Assembly: GCF_014284155.1 (NCBI RefSeq) | Contig: NZ_JACOFZ010000001.1 | Coordinates: 682,001 to 746,000, forward strand | Direction: 5' to 3' | Source of the DNA: Affinundibacterium nitidum | Lineage (GTDB): Bacteria > Pseudomonadota > Gammaproteobacteria > Burkholderiales > Burkholderiaceae_D | Length of the DNA stretch: 64,000 bases | Notes under the pieces: model-generated | What the model was told of the DNA's origin: nothing | Seen by the model: only the letters and a program-made list of their open reading frames with translations | Database searches by the model: none | Part shown: positions 37,574 to 48,365 of the stretch, one piece after another | How positions within the stretch are numbered: position 1 is the stretch's first letter | Layout: every line of letters begins with the position of its first letter | Position numbers and translations under genes: made by a program

Positions 37574-37945
37574 TTATTTCGGGATATCCGATGATTGACC
37601 CGCAGCACTTGCAGGCGCAGCAGAAGTAACTGGTGCAGAAGCTGGCGCTGTGGTTGTTGTTTTAGGCGCAGCCAAGTTATCCATCACACCGCTGGCTGGC
37701 GTCTTGCCCGCACCAAAACCAGTCAAAACCAAAGTCGCAACAAAGAAAATCGCAACAGCAACCGCTGTCGACTTAGAAAGAAAATTGGACGAGCCTGTTG
37801 CACCAAAGAGACTACCAGAAGCACCCGAACCAAACGACGCCCCCATGTCAGCACCTTTACCGTGCTGCAACAACACCAAACCTACGATCACCAAAGCAGA
37901 AACAACCTGCACTACACTTACCAACAATGACAAAGAAGTATTCAT
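37574..37945 (-). CDS. secG: Preprotein translocase subunit SecG
   Basis: Small inner-membrane subunit of the SecYEG channel, 123 residues from ATG at 37945 (MNTSLSLLVSVVQVVSALV). Two hydrophobic helices (about 5-25 and 54-74) flank the conserved LLQHGKGADMGASFGSGAS loop. The C-terminal 45 residues are Ala/Pro/Thr rich, as in other betaproteobacterial SecG. It follows tpiA on the same strand. Confidence 0.95.
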   Translation of the reverse strand: MNTSLSLLVSVVQVVSALVIVGLVLLQHGKGADMGASFGSGASGSLFGATGSSNFLSKSTAVAVAIFFVATLVLTGFGAGKTPASGVMDNLAAPKTTTTAPASAPVTSAAPASAAGQSSDIPK

Positions 37946-38012
37946 TTCAACATCCAATTAAAAATATCCCGCACTACATAATTCAATTCAAATACCTATC
38001 CGATTTACAAAA

Positions 38013-38783
38013 TCAGGCAGCATTCACAATCGCTAAAAAATCTATCGCCTTCAAAGAGGCTCCACCAATTAAGCCGCCGTCAATATCAGGCATTGCCAAC
38101 AGTTCTTTGGCATTATCTGGTTTCATGCTACCACCATACAGAATACGCACTTTTGTCGCCGCAAACTCACTACGCTCTGCCAATGTGGCGCGCAGCACAG
38201 CATGAACATCCTGCGCCATTTCTGGTGTCGCTGTTTTACCAGTACCGATCGCCCATACCGGCTCATATGCAACAACAATACGAGCTAAAGCACCATCATC
38301 CAGCACATCCATCACCGCACGCAATTGAGTGACCACAACCTCATTCGTTTTACCCGCCTCACGCTGCTCCAAAGTTTCCCCCACACAGACGATAGGGAAA
38401 ATACTAGAACGCAAGGCCTGCAATGCTTTTTGCGCGACTAACTCGTTAGACTCATGGTGATAAGCGCGGCGCTCAGAATGACCAACGATAACGTACTGAC
38501 AGGAAAAATCTGCCAACATTGAAGACGAAATCTCACCTGTATATGCACCAGATTGATGCGCAGATACGTCCTGAGCACCAATTGCAATACGCGAAGACTT
38601 TACCGAAGCTTCAGCTTGCGCGAGATAAACGGCTGGTACACAGACCAGAACTTCCGGCGAACCAACTGGATCGAGCGAAGCTAAGGACAAACCCTCAAGT
38701 AAATGAGCATTTGCGGCCAAGCCACCATTCATTTTCCAGTTACCGGCAATAAGTGTGCGTCGCTGTTGTGACATAGCATTCAA
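38013..38783 (-). CDS. tpiA: Triosephosphate isomerase
   Basis: Interconverts dihydroxyacetone phosphate and glyceraldehyde 3-phosphate; 256 residues. The substrate Lys lies in AGNWKMNGG, the catalytic His in VIVGHSERR and the base Glu in [15 protein letters not shown]. The phosphate loop is [11 protein letters not shown] and [10 protein letters not shown]. The start may be ATG 38774 ([11 protein letters not shown]) rather than 38783; neither has a strong Shine-Dalgarno. Upstream of secG. Confidence 0.97.
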   Translation of the reverse strand: MNAMSQQRRTLIAGNWKMNGGLAANAHLLEGLSLASLDPVGSPEVLVCVPAVYLAQAEASVKSSRIAIGAQDVSAHQSGAYTGEISSSMLADFSCQYVIVGHSERRAYHHESNELVAQKALQALRSSIFPIVCVGETLEQREAGKTNEVVVTQLRAVMDVLDDGALARIVVAYEPVWAIGTGKTATPEMAQDVHAVLRATLAERSEFAATKVRILYGGSMKPDNAKELLAMPDIDGGLIGGASLKAIDFLAIVNAA

Positions 38784-38900
38784 AATTTGATTAACTGTCT
38801 ATTGTATCGCGCCAGAGCGATGAGGGTCAATTTTCCACCGATGATTTCAATTGCGACAACGTCGTTTTTACACATTCCCCCGTTAAATTAGTGCCAAAAA

Positions 38901-39878
38901 CTAAACAACAAGCACAATTTTCCCAACATGCTCACCACTTTGCATCAGCGCATGCGCCTCTTTTGCTTGTTCCAACTCGAAAGTCTTGAAAATTACAGGC
39001 TTTATTGCATCACATTCAAACAAAGGCCAAACATTCTTTTGTAGGGCGTTAGCAATTTCTGCCTTAAACGCAATCGAACGTGGCCGCAAAGTTGAACCGG
39101 TTAGGTGCAATCGACGGCGCAAGACCTGCGATAAATCGAGCTCCGCCTTTGCACCACCAAGCAAGGCAATAACCACTAGGCGACCATCATCAGCCAAAGC
39201 ACTGATATTGGCCGACAAGTATTTAGCAGCCACCATATCGAGGATGACATCCACCCCTCGCCCACTCGTTTCAGCTTTGATGATCTCTTCAAAGTTTTCT
39301 GTCCGATAATTGATTGCGCGATTGGCACCAATTCCGATCGCAGCAGCACATTTCTCATCCGACCCGGCAGTAACGAACACGCGCGCGCCAAATGCTTTGG
39401 CTAGCTGAATCGCAGCAACACCGATTCCTGATGTCCCACCGTGAATCAAGATTGAGTCCCCCGACTTCAATCCACCGCGATCAAAGACATTAGACCAAAC
39501 AGTGAAGTAAGTTTCTGGCAAGGAGGCCGCCTCAACTAAGCTGAGCCCTCTAGGTACCGGCAAACATTGACCCACAGGGGCTACACAATACTCAGCATAC
39601 CCACCACCCTGCACCAAGGCGCAAACTTCGTCACCAACCGAGAAAGATGCTCCCTCCAAATCCCCATCCACAACATAGCCAGCCACTTCTAGACCCGGTA
39701 AATCAGACGCTCCTGGAGGTACAGGATATTGCCCCATACGTTGCAACACATCCGGTCGATTGATACCAGCAGCAACCACCTTGATTAATACCTCGCCTAC
39801 ACCCGGCACTGGCATATCTCGCTCACATAGCTGCAAAACCTCTGGTCCACCAAATTCTCGAATTTCTATTGCTCGCAT
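38901..39878 (-). CDS. NAD(P)H quinone oxidoreductase, zinc-independent MDR family
   Basis: A quinone reductase-like (QOR/PIG3 type) member of the medium-chain dehydrogenase superfamily, 325 residues. The N-terminal GroES-like domain lacks the Zn cysteines. HGGTSGIGVAAIQLAKAFGA is the NADPH-binding motif. FGGPEVLQL and PVPPGASDLPGLEVAG are typical of this group. GGAG lies 6 nt before the ATG. Adjacent to tpiA, same strand. Confidence 0.92.
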   Translation of the reverse strand: MRAIEIREFGGPEVLQLCERDMPVPGVGEVLIKVVAAGINRPDVLQRMGQYPVPPGASDLPGLEVAGYVVDGDLEGASFSVGDEVCALVQGGGYAEYCVAPVGQCLPVPRGLSLVEAASLPETYFTVWSNVFDRGGLKSGDSILIHGGTSGIGVAAIQLAKAFGARVFVTAGSDEKCAAAIGIGANRAINYRTENFEEIIKAETSGRGVDVILDMVAAKYLSANISALADDGRLVVIALLGGAKAELDLSQVLRRRLHLTGSTLRPRSIAFKAEIANALQKNVWPLFECDAIKPVIFKTFELEQAKEAHALMQSGEHVGKIVLVV

Positions 39879-39912
39879 GCTTTTCTCCGATCTCGCTCAA
39901 ACACAATCCCAT

Positions 39913-39950
39913 AAAAAAACCGCGCGCAGTTTCCCGAGCACGGTTTTTTA
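39913..39950 (-). terminator. Terminator behind pnp
   Basis: AAAACCG-T-GC ... GC-G-CGGTTTT imperfect stem ending in a T run on the minus strand, after the pnp stop and before the next gene. Confidence 0.8.
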
Positions 39951-40017
39951 CATCCACTGAAACTCACCCGCGATTGCAAGCGAGCACAAGACTCACCAGC
40001 AATCGCGAAGGCAGAGA

Positions 40018-42171
40018 TTAGGCCTCAGGCGTTGCTTCCGCCGCCGGCGCAGCTTCAGCTGCTGGCGCAACCGCTTCAGCAGCAGCCTTCATCGACAATT
40101 TGAAGCGACCGCGATCGTCTGTTTCCAAGACTTTCACACGCACTTGCTGACCTTCTTTAAGGTAATCAGCAACTGCATTCACACGCTCATTCGCGATTTG
40201 GCTGATATGCAACAGACCATCTTTGCCTGGCATGATTTGAACGATGGCACCGAAGTCCAACAACTTCAATACGGTACCTTCGTAAATCTTGCCAACTTCA
40301 ACTTCTGCAGTCAATTCTTGAATACGACGTTTTGCTTCTTGACCAGCAGCAGCATCAACAGAAGCGATCGTGACCACACCCTCATCACTGATGTCGATTT
40401 GCGTACCAGTCTCTTCGGTTAAAGCACGAATTACCGCACCACCTTTACCGATAACATCACGGATTTTCTCAGGATTAATCTTGATCGTGATCAAACGTGG
40501 CGCAAAGTCAGACAACTCAACACGACCCGTTGGCACTGCTTCTTGCATCTTACCAAGAATGTGAATGCGACCCTCTTTAGCTTGCGCCAAAGCGACCTGC
40601 ATAATTTCCTTAGTGATACCTTGAATTTTGATATCCATCTGCAAAGCGGTGATACCTTCAGCTGTACCTGCGACTTTAAAGTCCATATCACCGAGGTGAT
40701 CTTCATCACCCAGAATATCTGTCAAGACAGCAAATTTATTGCCTTCTTTGATCAAACCCATGGCGATACCTGCCACGTGCGCTTTCATCGGCACACCCGC
40801 ATCCATCAAAGCTAAGCAACCACCACACACAGATGCCATGGAAGAAGAACCGTTGGATTCTGTAATTTCAGAAACCAAACGAACAGAGTAGCTAAATTCT
40901 TCTGGAGAAGGCAACGCTGCTTGCAAAGCACGTTTTGCGAGACGACCGTGACCAATTTCACGACGTTTTGGCGTACCAACACGACCAGTTTCACCAGTCG
41001 CGAACGGTGGCATGTTGTAATGCAACATGAAGCGATCAGAGTATTCACCCATCAAGGCATCAATTTTTTGCTCATCACGGGCAGTCCCCAAAGTCGCGAT
41101 CACCAAAGCCTGCGTTTCACCACGCGTGAACAACGCTGTACCGTGAGTACGTGGCAATACACCAGTACGGATTGAGATAGGACGCACAGTGCGCGTATCA
41201 CGACCGTCAATACGTGGTTCACCATCCAAGATTTGCGAACGAACAATCTTAGATTCCAAGTCAAACATAATATTGCCGACTTCAGATGAATCTGGAGTAT
41301 CAGCCCCAGCAGCTGCGGCTTGCTCCGCCAACGCAGCAGAAACCGCTGCACTCGCCGCTTTCAATTGATCCGTACGTGCTTGCTTTTCTTTAATTTGATA
41401 GGCTGCACGCAACAATGGCTCAGCCACTGCTGTCACCGCTGCAATCAAAGGCTCATTCTTAGCAGCCGGTGCCCATTGCACTTCTGGTTTACCACCATCA
41501 CGCACCAAATCATGAATCGCATCGATCACCGTCTTCATTTGCTCGTGACCATACACAACCGCGCCCAACATCACTTCTTCAGACAATTGTTGCGCTTCAG
41601 ATTCAACCATCAACACTGCTGTCTCTGTACCAGCCACAACCAAATCCATCGCAGAAGATTTCAATTGTGTTGCAGTTGGATTCAATACATATTGACCATC
41701 AATATAGCCAACGCGCGCCGCGCCAACTGGACCATTGAATGGAATACCAGACAAGCAAATCGCTGCAGAAGCACCGATCATGGAAGCAATATCTGGATCG
41801 ATTTCTGGGTTCACTGACAATACATGAACAATAACTTGAACTTCGTTTAAGTAACCTTCTGGGAACAATGGGCGAATCGGGCGATCAATCAAACGAGAAG
41901 TCAACGTTTCCTTCTCTGATGGACGACCTTCACGTTTGAAGAAACCACCAGGAATACGACCTGCTGCGTAGCTCTTCTCCATGTAGTCCACGGTCAAAGG
42001 AAAGAAATCCTGACCTGGTTTTGCATCTTTTTTTGCAACAACGGTCGCTAAAACGACTGTGTCATCTACAGACACGATGACTGCACCTGATGATTGACGA
42101 GCGATCTCGCCTGTCTCCAAAGTCACTGTATGTTGACCGTATTGGAATGTTTTTGTAACTTTATTAAACAC
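40018..42171 (-). CDS. pnp: Polyribonucleotide nucleotidyltransferase (PNPase)
   Basis: Phosphorolytic 3'-5' exoribonuclease of the RNA degradosome, about 717 residues. Two RNase PH domains with an all-helical linker are followed by KH ([20 protein letters not shown]) and S1 ([20 protein letters not shown]) domains, and an Ala/Pro/Glu-rich tail. I place the start at GTG 42171 ((M)[11 protein letters not shown]): AAAGGA is 6 nt upstream and this is the standard N-terminus, while ATG 42186 would start inside the Shine-Dalgarno region. It lies behind rpsO across a terminator. Confidence 0.96.
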   Translation of the reverse strand: MFNKVTKTFQYGQHTVTLETGEIARQSSGAVIVSVDDTVVLATVVAKKDAKPGQDFFPLTVDYMEKSYAAGRIPGGFFKREGRPSEKETLTSRLIDRPIRPLFPEGYLNEVQVIVHVLSVNPEIDPDIASMIGASAAICLSGIPFNGPVGAARVGYIDGQYVLNPTATQLKSSAMDLVVAGTETAVLMVESEAQQLSEEVMLGAVVYGHEQMKTVIDAIHDLVRDGGKPEVQWAPAAKNEPLIAAVTAVAEPLLRAAYQIKEKQARTDQLKAASAAVSAALAEQAAAAGADTPDSSEVGNIMFDLESKIVRSQILDGEPRIDGRDTRTVRPISIRTGVLPRTHGTALFTRGETQALVIATLGTARDEQKIDALMGEYSDRFMLHYNMPPFATGETGRVGTPKRREIGHGRLAKRALQAALPSPEEFSYSVRLVSEITESNGSSSMASVCGGCLALMDAGVPMKAHVAGIAMGLIKEGNKFAVLTDILGDEDHLGDMDFKVAGTAEGITALQMDIKIQGITKEIMQVALAQAKEGRIHILGKMQEAVPTGRVELSDFAPRLITIKINPEKIRDVIGKGGAVIRALTEETGTQIDISDEGVVTIASVDAAAGQEAKRRIQELTAEVEVGKIYEGTVLKLLDFGAIVQIMPGKDGLLHISQIANERVNAVADYLKEGQQVRVKVLETDDRGRFKLSMKAAAEAVAPAAEAAPAAEATPEA

Positions 42172-42352
42172 AATGTGTCCTTTCACTATTTACTACTAAT
42201 GCCGACAGATTTCCAGGTGCTGTCGTTCACCTCACCGCAAGCGATGCAAACTGACATCGCCCTACTCTTTACTACATCTTCTACATCAAAATACTGCAAC
42301 AACGTCAGATCGACACTACTGCATGCCGACTGAATTACATCCGCTTAAAGAC

Positions 42353-42393
42353 AAAAAGCCTGCGGCAGTATAACTGACGCAGGCTTTTTGTTT
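42353..42393 (-). terminator. Terminator between rpsO and pnp
   Basis: AAAAAGCCTGCG / CGCAGGCTTTTT, a 12-bp stem, then TGTC on the minus strand. In E. coli pnp is partly transcribed by read-through of the rpsO terminator; the same layout is seen here. Confidence 0.9.
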
Positions 42394-42433
42394 AATTCTT
42401 TGCTAAGCTCAGCAAAATATTCGCAAGAATAAA

Positions 42434-42703
42434 TTACTTACGCAAGCCGAGTTTCTCGATCAATGAACGGTAACGGTTCAAGTCTTTCTTTTTCAAGTAA
42501 GACAACAAACTCTTACGACGGTTAACCATCATGATCAAACCACGACGTGAGTGGTGATCTTTAGAGTGAGATTTGAAATGACCGTTCAAGTCATTGATAC
42601 GTGCAGTCAACAAAGCAACTTGCACTTCTGGAGAACCTGTGTCATTTTGACCACGGGCGTTATCCGCAACGATAGCGGCCTTTGCACTTTTTTCGATAGA
42701 CAT
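42434..42703 (-). CDS. rpsO: 30S ribosomal protein S15
   Basis: Primary 16S rRNA-binding protein of the central domain, 89 residues. [20 protein letters not shown] followed by [20 protein letters not shown] is the conserved RNA-binding core. AAAGGAAG precedes the ATG. It has its own promoter upstream and a terminator behind. Confidence 0.98.
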   Translation of the reverse strand: MSIEKSAKAAIVADNARGQNDTGSPEVQVALLTARINDLNGHFKSHSKDHHSRRGLIMMVNRRKSLLSYLKKKDLNRYRSLIEKLGLRK

Positions 42704-42807
42704 AATCTTCCTTTACATGCGATATCAAGAGTGAGATTAAATAATCAAAACCTTCGATATCGTGAAAAATACATTAATAAACCCCATCAAATTTTGATGA
42801 GACCGCG

Positions 42808-42837
42808 ACTATAGCATGGAATTGCGTCAACGCTCAA
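42808..42837 (-). promoter_or_regulatory. Sigma-70 promoter of rpsO
   Basis: TTGAGC, 18-nt spacer, TATAGT on the minus strand. The transcript would begin with a CATCAAAATTTGATG dyad, about 90 bases before the rpsO start. Confidence 0.6.
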
Positions 42838-42952
42838 GCATCAGAGTGATGCTGCACCCAAGAAATCGATGCAAAATCACCCGAAACATCCACAAGTTCA
42901 AGATCAAGGCTCCATCTTGTCAATTAAGCAAGCAACACTCAATTTGGGTGCC

Positions 42953-44491
42953 TCAAACCTGAGGGTTTAATTTTTCCACCTTCGAATGTAGTTTATTTAA
43001 TGCGGAAAGGTAGGCCTTTGCGGAAGCAACCACGATATCTGGATCAGCTCCCACTCCGTTGACAATACGTCCAGCTTTACCAAGTCGAATGGTTACCTCA
43101 CCTTGAGATTGCGTACCCGCCGTAATAGCGTTAATCGAGAACAACAATAGTTCAGCCTCACTCTTTACTTCTGATTCAATTGCATTAACAATCGCATCGA
43201 CTGCACCATTACCTTGAGCAATACAAGATTTTTCTTTATCGCCTATGGTTATGACCACCACCGCAGATGAACGTTCGCCGGTTTCGGAGTGTTGGCTGAT
43301 CGACACCAAACGATAATGATCTGCATCGTGCGAATGTTCTTCTTCAGCTACTACCGCCATAATGTCTTCGTCGAAGATTTCTGATTTTTTATCAGCCAGA
43401 TCTTTAAAGCGAGCAAATGCTGCATTCACTTCAGTTTCAGATTCGAGCGCAATACCCAATTCTTGCAGGCGCTGCTTAAAGGCATTGCGACCAGACAATT
43501 TACCAAGGACGATTTTATTTGCGCTCCACCCCACATCTTCAGCACGCATAATCTCGTAGGTGTTTCTAGCCTTCAAGATACCATCTTGATGAATACCAGA
43601 GGCGTGAGCGAAGGCATTTGCACCCACGATTGCTTTATTTGGCTGGACGGCGAAACCGGTGATTTGTGAGACCATTTTAGAAGTCGCCACGATCTGGGTC
43701 GTATCGATTCCCACATCAAGATTGAAATAGTCTTTGCGCGTTTTCACTGCCATAACCACTTCTTCAAGGGCAGTGTTGCCCGCCCTCTCGCCAAGACCAT
43801 TGATCGTACATTCCACTTGTCGGGCTCCACCAATCATCACACCCGCCAAAGAGTTGGCCACCGCCATCCCTAAGTCATTATGGCAATGTACGGACCAAAT
43901 CGCTTTATCTGAATTCGGAATCGTTTCACGCAAGCGTTTCAAGGTACTTCCATACAACTCAGGCACACCATAACCAACTGTGTCTGCGAAGTTAATTGTC
44001 GTCGCACCTTCTTTGATTACTGCTTCAATCACACGACACAAGAAGTCAAAGTCTGAACGACTGGCGTCTTCCGGGCTAAATTCAATATCATCGGTGAATT
44101 GACGGGCGAAGCGCACTGCCTGAATTGCCTGCTCCAATACTTGATCAGGACTCATTCGCAACTTCATTTCCATATGCAAGGGCGAAGTTGCAATGAAAGT
44201 ATGGATACGTTTGCGCTGGGCTTTTTCCAAGGCTTCCGCGGCGCGTGAGATATCTCTGTCATTTGCACGCGACAAAGAGCAAATAATTGGCTCACGTACC
44301 GCTGCCGCAATTGCCTTAATCGACTCGAAGTCTCCAGGTGACGCCGCAGCAAAACCTGCCTCGATCACATCAACTTTTAATCGCTCTAATTGACGTGCAA
44401 TACGCACCTTTTCATCGCGAGTCATAGAAGCGCCTGGCGATTGTTCGCCGTCGCGCAAAGTTGTATCAAAAATGATGAGTTTATCTGCCAT
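42953..44491 (-). CDS. leuA: 2-isopropylmalate synthase
   Basis: First committed step of leucine synthesis: condenses acetyl-CoA with 2-oxoisovalerate; 512 residues. The TIM barrel begins with [16 protein letters not shown]. The metal-binding HxH is in SVHCHNDLG, and [15 protein letters not shown] is a family block. The C-terminal allosteric domain (about 390-510) is complete, so leucine feedback inhibition is expected. CCGGAG precedes the ATG. A Leu-rich small frame with its own promoter lies upstream, suggesting control by leucine supply. Confidence 0.97.
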   Translation of the reverse strand: MADKLIIFDTTLRDGEQSPGASMTRDEKVRIARQLERLKVDVIEAGFAAASPGDFESIKAIAAAVREPIICSLSRANDRDISRAAEALEKAQRKRIHTFIATSPLHMEMKLRMSPDQVLEQAIQAVRFARQFTDDIEFSPEDASRSDFDFLCRVIEAVIKEGATTINFADTVGYGVPELYGSTLKRLRETIPNSDKAIWSVHCHNDLGMAVANSLAGVMIGGARQVECTINGLGERAGNTALEEVVMAVKTRKDYFNLDVGIDTTQIVATSKMVSQITGFAVQPNKAIVGANAFAHASGIHQDGILKARNTYEIMRAEDVGWSANKIVLGKLSGRNAFKQRLQELGIALESETEVNAAFARFKDLADKKSEIFDEDIMAVVAEEEHSHDADHYRLVSISQHSETGERSSAVVVITIGDKEKSCIAQGNGAVDAIVNAIESEVKSEAELLLFSINAITAGTQSQGEVTIRLGKAGRIVNGVGADPDIVVASAKAYLSALNKLHSKVEKLNPQV

Positions 44492-44569
44492 GTTTTACTC
44501 CGGGTCTACCTAAGAAAAATCGATTAATCTGAACGAGTGAAATGCGTTACTTACGTTGCCAAACGCTGA

Positions 44570-44661
44570 ACTTGAATAGACTTTTCCCGACCCTTGCAAG
44601 ACACACATGGGTGAGACACTACTCAAGTTGTGGGGATATAGGGATTTAGCGCGCGAGCGCT
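44570..44661 (-). promoter_or_regulatory. Structured leuA leader RNA
   Basis: On the minus strand the end of the candidate leader peptide holds TAGCGC-TCGC-GCGCTA (44661-44646). Just before it lies CGCTA-TCTT-TAGCG, and because the CGCTA/TAGCG segments are interchangeable, two hairpins can exchange partners. Further on, ACTTGAGTAG (44628-44619) pairs with CTATTCAAGT (44579-44570). No T tract follows, so it is not a simple intrinsic attenuator. Confidence 0.45.
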
Positions 44662-44807
44662 AGTAGGTTCGCTAAAGATAGCGTTAGTTGAGACAATAGA
44701 GCTGCCAAGGTAGCGGCAACTGGCAATACCAACGACGAAAGCAGGCCTGAGCGGTCTGCTTTTGTAAGTGCATTGTGTGCACCGAATGTCGTGGAAATAG
44801 AGTTCAT
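44646..44807 (-). CDS. Leu-rich candidate leader peptide of leuA
   Basis: A 53-residue frame from ATG 44807. The last 32 residues contain 13 leucines (LLSSLVLPVAATLAALLSQL followed by TLSLANLLALAR), five of them encoded by CTA. It ends 154 bases before leuA and overlaps alternative hairpins, as expected for a leader peptide sensing leucyl-tRNA. No Shine-Dalgarno is seen, but a promoter places the transcript start at about the A of the ATG. It could instead be an unrelated small membrane protein; I do not know a homologue. Confidence 0.45.
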   Translation of the reverse strand: MNSISTTFGAHNALTKADRSGLLSSLVLPVAATLAALLSQLTLSLANLLALAR

Positions 44808-44814
44808 ATCGAAG

Positions 44815-44843
44815 ACTATAAGCGGCTTTCTAGAAAAGCGCAA
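44815..44843 (-). promoter_or_regulatory. Promoter of the leuA leader
   Basis: TTGCGC, 17-nt spacer, TATAGT on the minus strand. The -10 ends 7 bases before the ATG of the Leu-rich frame, so the message would be leaderless. Confidence 0.55.
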
Positions 44844-44857
44844 TAGCACTTCCTCAA

Positions 44858-45727
44858 TTATTTCTTAAGGTCGCCTCGATCCCCTTCATATGCTTCTTCC
44901 TCCGCTGAGATTTGAACAATACTCACAGGGCGACCATTGCGCCAACGCCATAGCAATAAGACATAACCAGACAAGGCATAAATCACAAACAAAGAAAACA
45001 AAACTTTCGGCGGATCACTCACGACCGCAACATAACCCAGCACAATTAAGAATGGTGCGACAAATGGCACAGAGCGCTTTAAATTCACATCTTTGAAACT
45101 GTAAAAGGGGACATTCGTCACCATCGTTAAGCCCGCAAACAAGGCCACGCTCCACGCATACCAACGAACATCTATTCCCGCGATACCGAGATCGTCCATC
45201 AACAAAATAAAGCCTGCAACCAGAGCCGCTGCGGCCGGACTCGGCAACCCTTGAAAATAGCGCTTATCGACGACAGTGATGTTTGCATTAAAACGTGCCA
45301 GTCGCAAAGCCGCGCCAGCACAATAAACGAACGCTGCTAACCAACCGAGCTTACCCATGCCTTTGAGTGCCCACTCATAGGCGATCAAAGCTGGGGCGAC
45401 ACCGAAAGACACCATATCCGACAAGCTGTCATATTGCGCCCCAAATTCACTTTGTGTATTGGTCATACGCGCTACACGTCCATCGAGACTATCGAGCACC
45501 ATAGCGACGAAAATAGCCAAGCCAGATTGCTCGAACTTTTGATTCATGGCCATAACGATGGCATAAAAACCGCAAAATAAAGCTGCTGTAGTGAACGCAT
45601 TCGGTAGCAGATAAATACCACGGGATGGAGTACGTTTTACAGCAGCCGTCTCTGCATTCGCTTTTCTAGCGCCACGCGGAAATAACTTAAAACTGCCCTT
45701 AGGCTTACGATCTTTAACTGGAGTCAT
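44858..45727 (-). CDS. pssA: CDP-diacylglycerol-serine O-phosphatidyltransferase
   Basis: Inner-membrane enzyme of phosphatidylethanolamine synthesis, making phosphatidylserine. The CDP-alcohol phosphatidyltransferase motif is complete: DSLDGRVARMTNTQSEFGAQ followed by YDSLSD. Several membrane helices follow. I prefer ATG 45727 (MTPVKDRKPKG, 289 residues); the open frame reaches 45817, but the extra 30 residues lack family sequence. It precedes leuA, as in other Burkholderiales. Confidence 0.93.
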   Translation of the reverse strand: MTPVKDRKPKGSFKLFPRGARKANAETAAVKRTPSRGIYLLPNAFTTAALFCGFYAIVMAMNQKFEQSGLAIFVAMVLDSLDGRVARMTNTQSEFGAQYDSLSDMVSFGVAPALIAYEWALKGMGKLGWLAAFVYCAGAALRLARFNANITVVDKRYFQGLPSPAAAALVAGFILLMDDLGIAGIDVRWYAWSVALFAGLTMVTNVPFYSFKDVNLKRSVPFVAPFLIVLGYVAVVSDPPKVLFSLFVIYALSGYVLLLWRWRNGRPVSIVQISAEEEAYEGDRGDLKK

Positions 45728-45923
45728 GCCGGTTTCAATAAAAATTGCCAAGGAAGGCCACAAACATTCAACTTGGAGAAAAACAAAGACGAAGAAGAAA
45801 CTTCGGATTGGGCCCAAGTATACCCCTGTTTATATGATGGGAAAACTTTAATGAGACATCACTCTAAGCAAATGAGAAAAAAAAGCGATCGCTCAAGACC
45901 CTAAAGAATTGCAAATATATGAT

Positions 45924-45962
45924 GAAAAAGCGCCGCCAAGAGCAGGAACTCTTAACGGCGCC
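45924..45962 (-). terminator. Terminator behind acs
   Basis: GGCGCCG-TT-AAGAG / CTCTT-GG-CGGCGC stem followed by TTTTT on the minus strand. The rest of the acs-pssA gap shows nothing recognisable. Confidence 0.9.
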
Positions 45963-45979
45963 TTATTGCACTCACTTCT

Positions 45980-47959
45980 TTATTGGGCTTGCTTCAACTG
46001 CTCAAGAATCGCTGGATTTTCCAGTGTAGAAATATCTTGCGTGATTTCTTCACCTTTTGCCAAGACTCTCAATAAACGACGCATGATCTTGCCAGAGCGC
46101 GTTTTCGGCAAATTATCACCAAAGCGAATCTCTTTCGGTTTCGCAATAGGTCCAATTTCTTTTGCGACCCAATTACGCAACTCGAGAGCAATTTGCTTCG
46201 CTTCATCGCCGGTTGGTCGACTACGCTTCAAGACCACAAAAGCACAAATTGCTTCACCGGTCGTATCATCTGGTTTGCCGACCACAGCTGCCTCTGCCAC
46301 CAAAGGATTTGCCACCAACGCTGATTCGATTTCCATCGTGCCCATACGATGTCCGGAAACATTCAAGACGTCGTCAATACGGCCAGTAATCGTGAAGTAA
46401 CCCGTATCTTTGTTGCGAATTGCACCATCACCAGCCAAGTAGGTCTTGCCACCTAACTCTTCAGGGAAATAACTCTTCTTGAAGCGCTCATTGTCACCCC
46501 AAATCGTACGAATCATCGAAGGCCATGGACGTTTCACGACCAAAATACCGCCCTGTCCGTTAGGCAAATCGGCACCAGTTTCATCGACGATCGCCGCCAT
46601 AATGCCTGGCAATGGCAAGGTACATGAACCTGGCACCAAAGGTGTGGCGCCAGGCAATGGGGTAATCATGTGACCACCCGTTTCTGTTTGCCAGAATGTG
46701 TCTGCAATTGGGCAACGCTCGCCACCAATATTTTTGTAGTACCACATCCAAGCTTCAGGATTAATTGGCTCACCAACAGAGCCCAACAAGCGCAAGGAGC
46801 TCAAATCGTATTTATTCGGGTGAATATTGGCATCGCCATCCGCCGCCTTGATCAGTGAGCGAATCGCGGTTGGCGCAGTATAGAAAATGGTTGCTTTGTG
46901 TTTTTGGATCATGTCCCAGAAACGGCCGGCGTTCGGGAAAGTTGGAATACCCTCAAACACGATTTCTGTGGTCCCCATCGCTAATGGGCCATAGGTAATG
47001 TAGGTATGCCCTGTCACCCAACCAATATCAGCAGTACACCAGAAAACATCACTCGGTTTGATATCAAACGTCCACTTCATCGTCAGCATCGCCCACAGCA
47101 AATAACCGCCTGAAGAATGCTGCACACCTTTCGGCTTACCAGTCGAACCAGAGGTGTACAAAATGAAGAGTGGATGATCCGCGTTAACCCATTCTGGCTC
47201 GCATTCAGTCGCTTGATTGGCGACCAAATCGTGCATCCACAAATCGCGTTCTGCATTAAATGGCGCGTTGCCACCTGTGCGTTTATACACAATGACTTTT
47301 GACACTTTTTCGCAATCACCTAAGCCCAATGCTTCATCCACAATCGCTTTCAATGGCAATTGCTTACCACCGCGAACTTGCTCATCAGCGGTAATGACAA
47401 TCGTGGCACCTACGTCGACGATACGTTCCTGCAAAGATTTCGCAGAAAAGCCACCGAAAACCACAGAATGCGTCGCACCAATACGCGCACAAGCTTGCAT
47501 CGCGACCACACCTTCGACGGACATAGGCATATAGATGACGACTCGATCACCTTTTTTCACACCTAAGGAACGCAAACCGTTAGCGAATTGACATACTTTT
47601 GCGTGCAATTCTTTGTAACTGACATTGGTAACATCACCACCATCCGCTTCAAAAATGATGGCGGTTTTATCACCCAAACCTTTTTGAATATTGACGTCTA
47701 GACAGTTGTAGGAAACATTGAGGAGGCCGTCATCGAACCATTTGTACAATGGCGCTTGAGACTCGTCGAGAACCGTAGTGAACGGCTTATGCCAATGGAG
47801 GTTTTCACGAGCCAGCTTGGCCCAAAAGCCTTCATAGTCGGCGGCAGCTTCAGCGCATAGTGCATTGTATGCGTCCATGCCAGAAATAGCAGCGTTTGCC
47901 GCAAATGCAGCCGGCGGTGGGAATACACGTGATTCAGTTTTGACTTCTTGATCCGACAT
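45980..47959 (-). CDS. acs: Acetyl-CoA synthetase
   Basis: Activates acetate to acetyl-CoA through acetyl-AMP; 659 residues from ATG 47959 ([13 protein letters not shown]), where GGAG lies 6 nt upstream. The open frame extends to 48064, but that part has no family match. The adenylate-forming signature is [20 protein letters not shown], with [14 protein letters not shown] and [18 protein letters not shown] also diagnostic. The C-terminal acetylatable lysine lies in [15 protein letters not shown]. Divergent from yqhA across a region with a strong dyad. Confidence 0.97.
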   Translation of the reverse strand: MSDQEVKTESRVFPPPAAFAANAAISGMDAYNALCAEAAADYEGFWAKLARENLHWHKPFTTVLDESQAPLYKWFDDGLLNVSYNCLDVNIQKGLGDKTAIIFEADGGDVTNVSYKELHAKVCQFANGLRSLGVKKGDRVVIYMPMSVEGVVAMQACARIGATHSVVFGGFSAKSLQERIVDVGATIVITADEQVRGGKQLPLKAIVDEALGLGDCEKVSKVIVYKRTGGNAPFNAERDLWMHDLVANQATECEPEWVNADHPLFILYTSGSTGKPKGVQHSSGGYLLWAMLTMKWTFDIKPSDVFWCTADIGWVTGHTYITYGPLAMGTTEIVFEGIPTFPNAGRFWDMIQKHKATIFYTAPTAIRSLIKAADGDANIHPNKYDLSSLRLLGSVGEPINPEAWMWYYKNIGGERCPIADTFWQTETGGHMITPLPGATPLVPGSCTLPLPGIMAAIVDETGADLPNGQGGILVVKRPWPSMIRTIWGDNERFKKSYFPEELGGKTYLAGDGAIRNKDTGYFTITGRIDDVLNVSGHRMGTMEIESALVANPLVAEAAVVGKPDDTTGEAICAFVVLKRSRPTGDEAKQIALELRNWVAKEIGPIAKPKEIRFGDNLPKTRSGKIMRRLLRVLAKGEEITQDISTLENPAILEQLKQAQ

Positions 47960-48365
47960 AGTTGTCTCCATGCTGTTGTGAATATCAAAAAGCCTCGTCA
48001 CCACCCAAATGCAGCCAAAGACAGAAAAGCAAGCCTTGACGAATATTTGCCGAATCGACTTCAAAGCTTTTTGATATTCACCGCTTCTTATTTTTTGACA
48101 TTGATTCTAAGGCGAGACGCTCAAAAAAGCTATTTTTAAATCACTGGTATTACTACGTAGTCAGACCAGTTTTGTTTGATCTATCGCAAGCAATTGTCAA
48201 ATACCGTTAGGCGCAGACATCTAATGCACATCGGTGTAAAATACTGCTGCAATTTAAGTATCAAAAATCCTATGTAGAGATTGCATTTCTGTCGGAGTTT
48301 TTAGATAGGTGCAATGCTGTCTCAACATGGCAATCAATCGAATTCAATCTAGAGGTTAAACACTC
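47960..48365. other. Divergent intergenic region, acs / yqhA
   Basis: A 406-base gap without a gene. The main feature is the dyad at 48144-48169. I see no complete consensus promoter that I would defend. Confidence 0.5.
48144..48169. promoter_or_regulatory. Candidate operator between acs and yqhA
   Basis: A 26-bp dyad centred on CTACGTAG with outer arms CTGGT / ACCAG; 11 of 13 positions are symmetric. It lies almost midway between the two divergent starts. The regulator is unknown. Confidence 0.45.
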
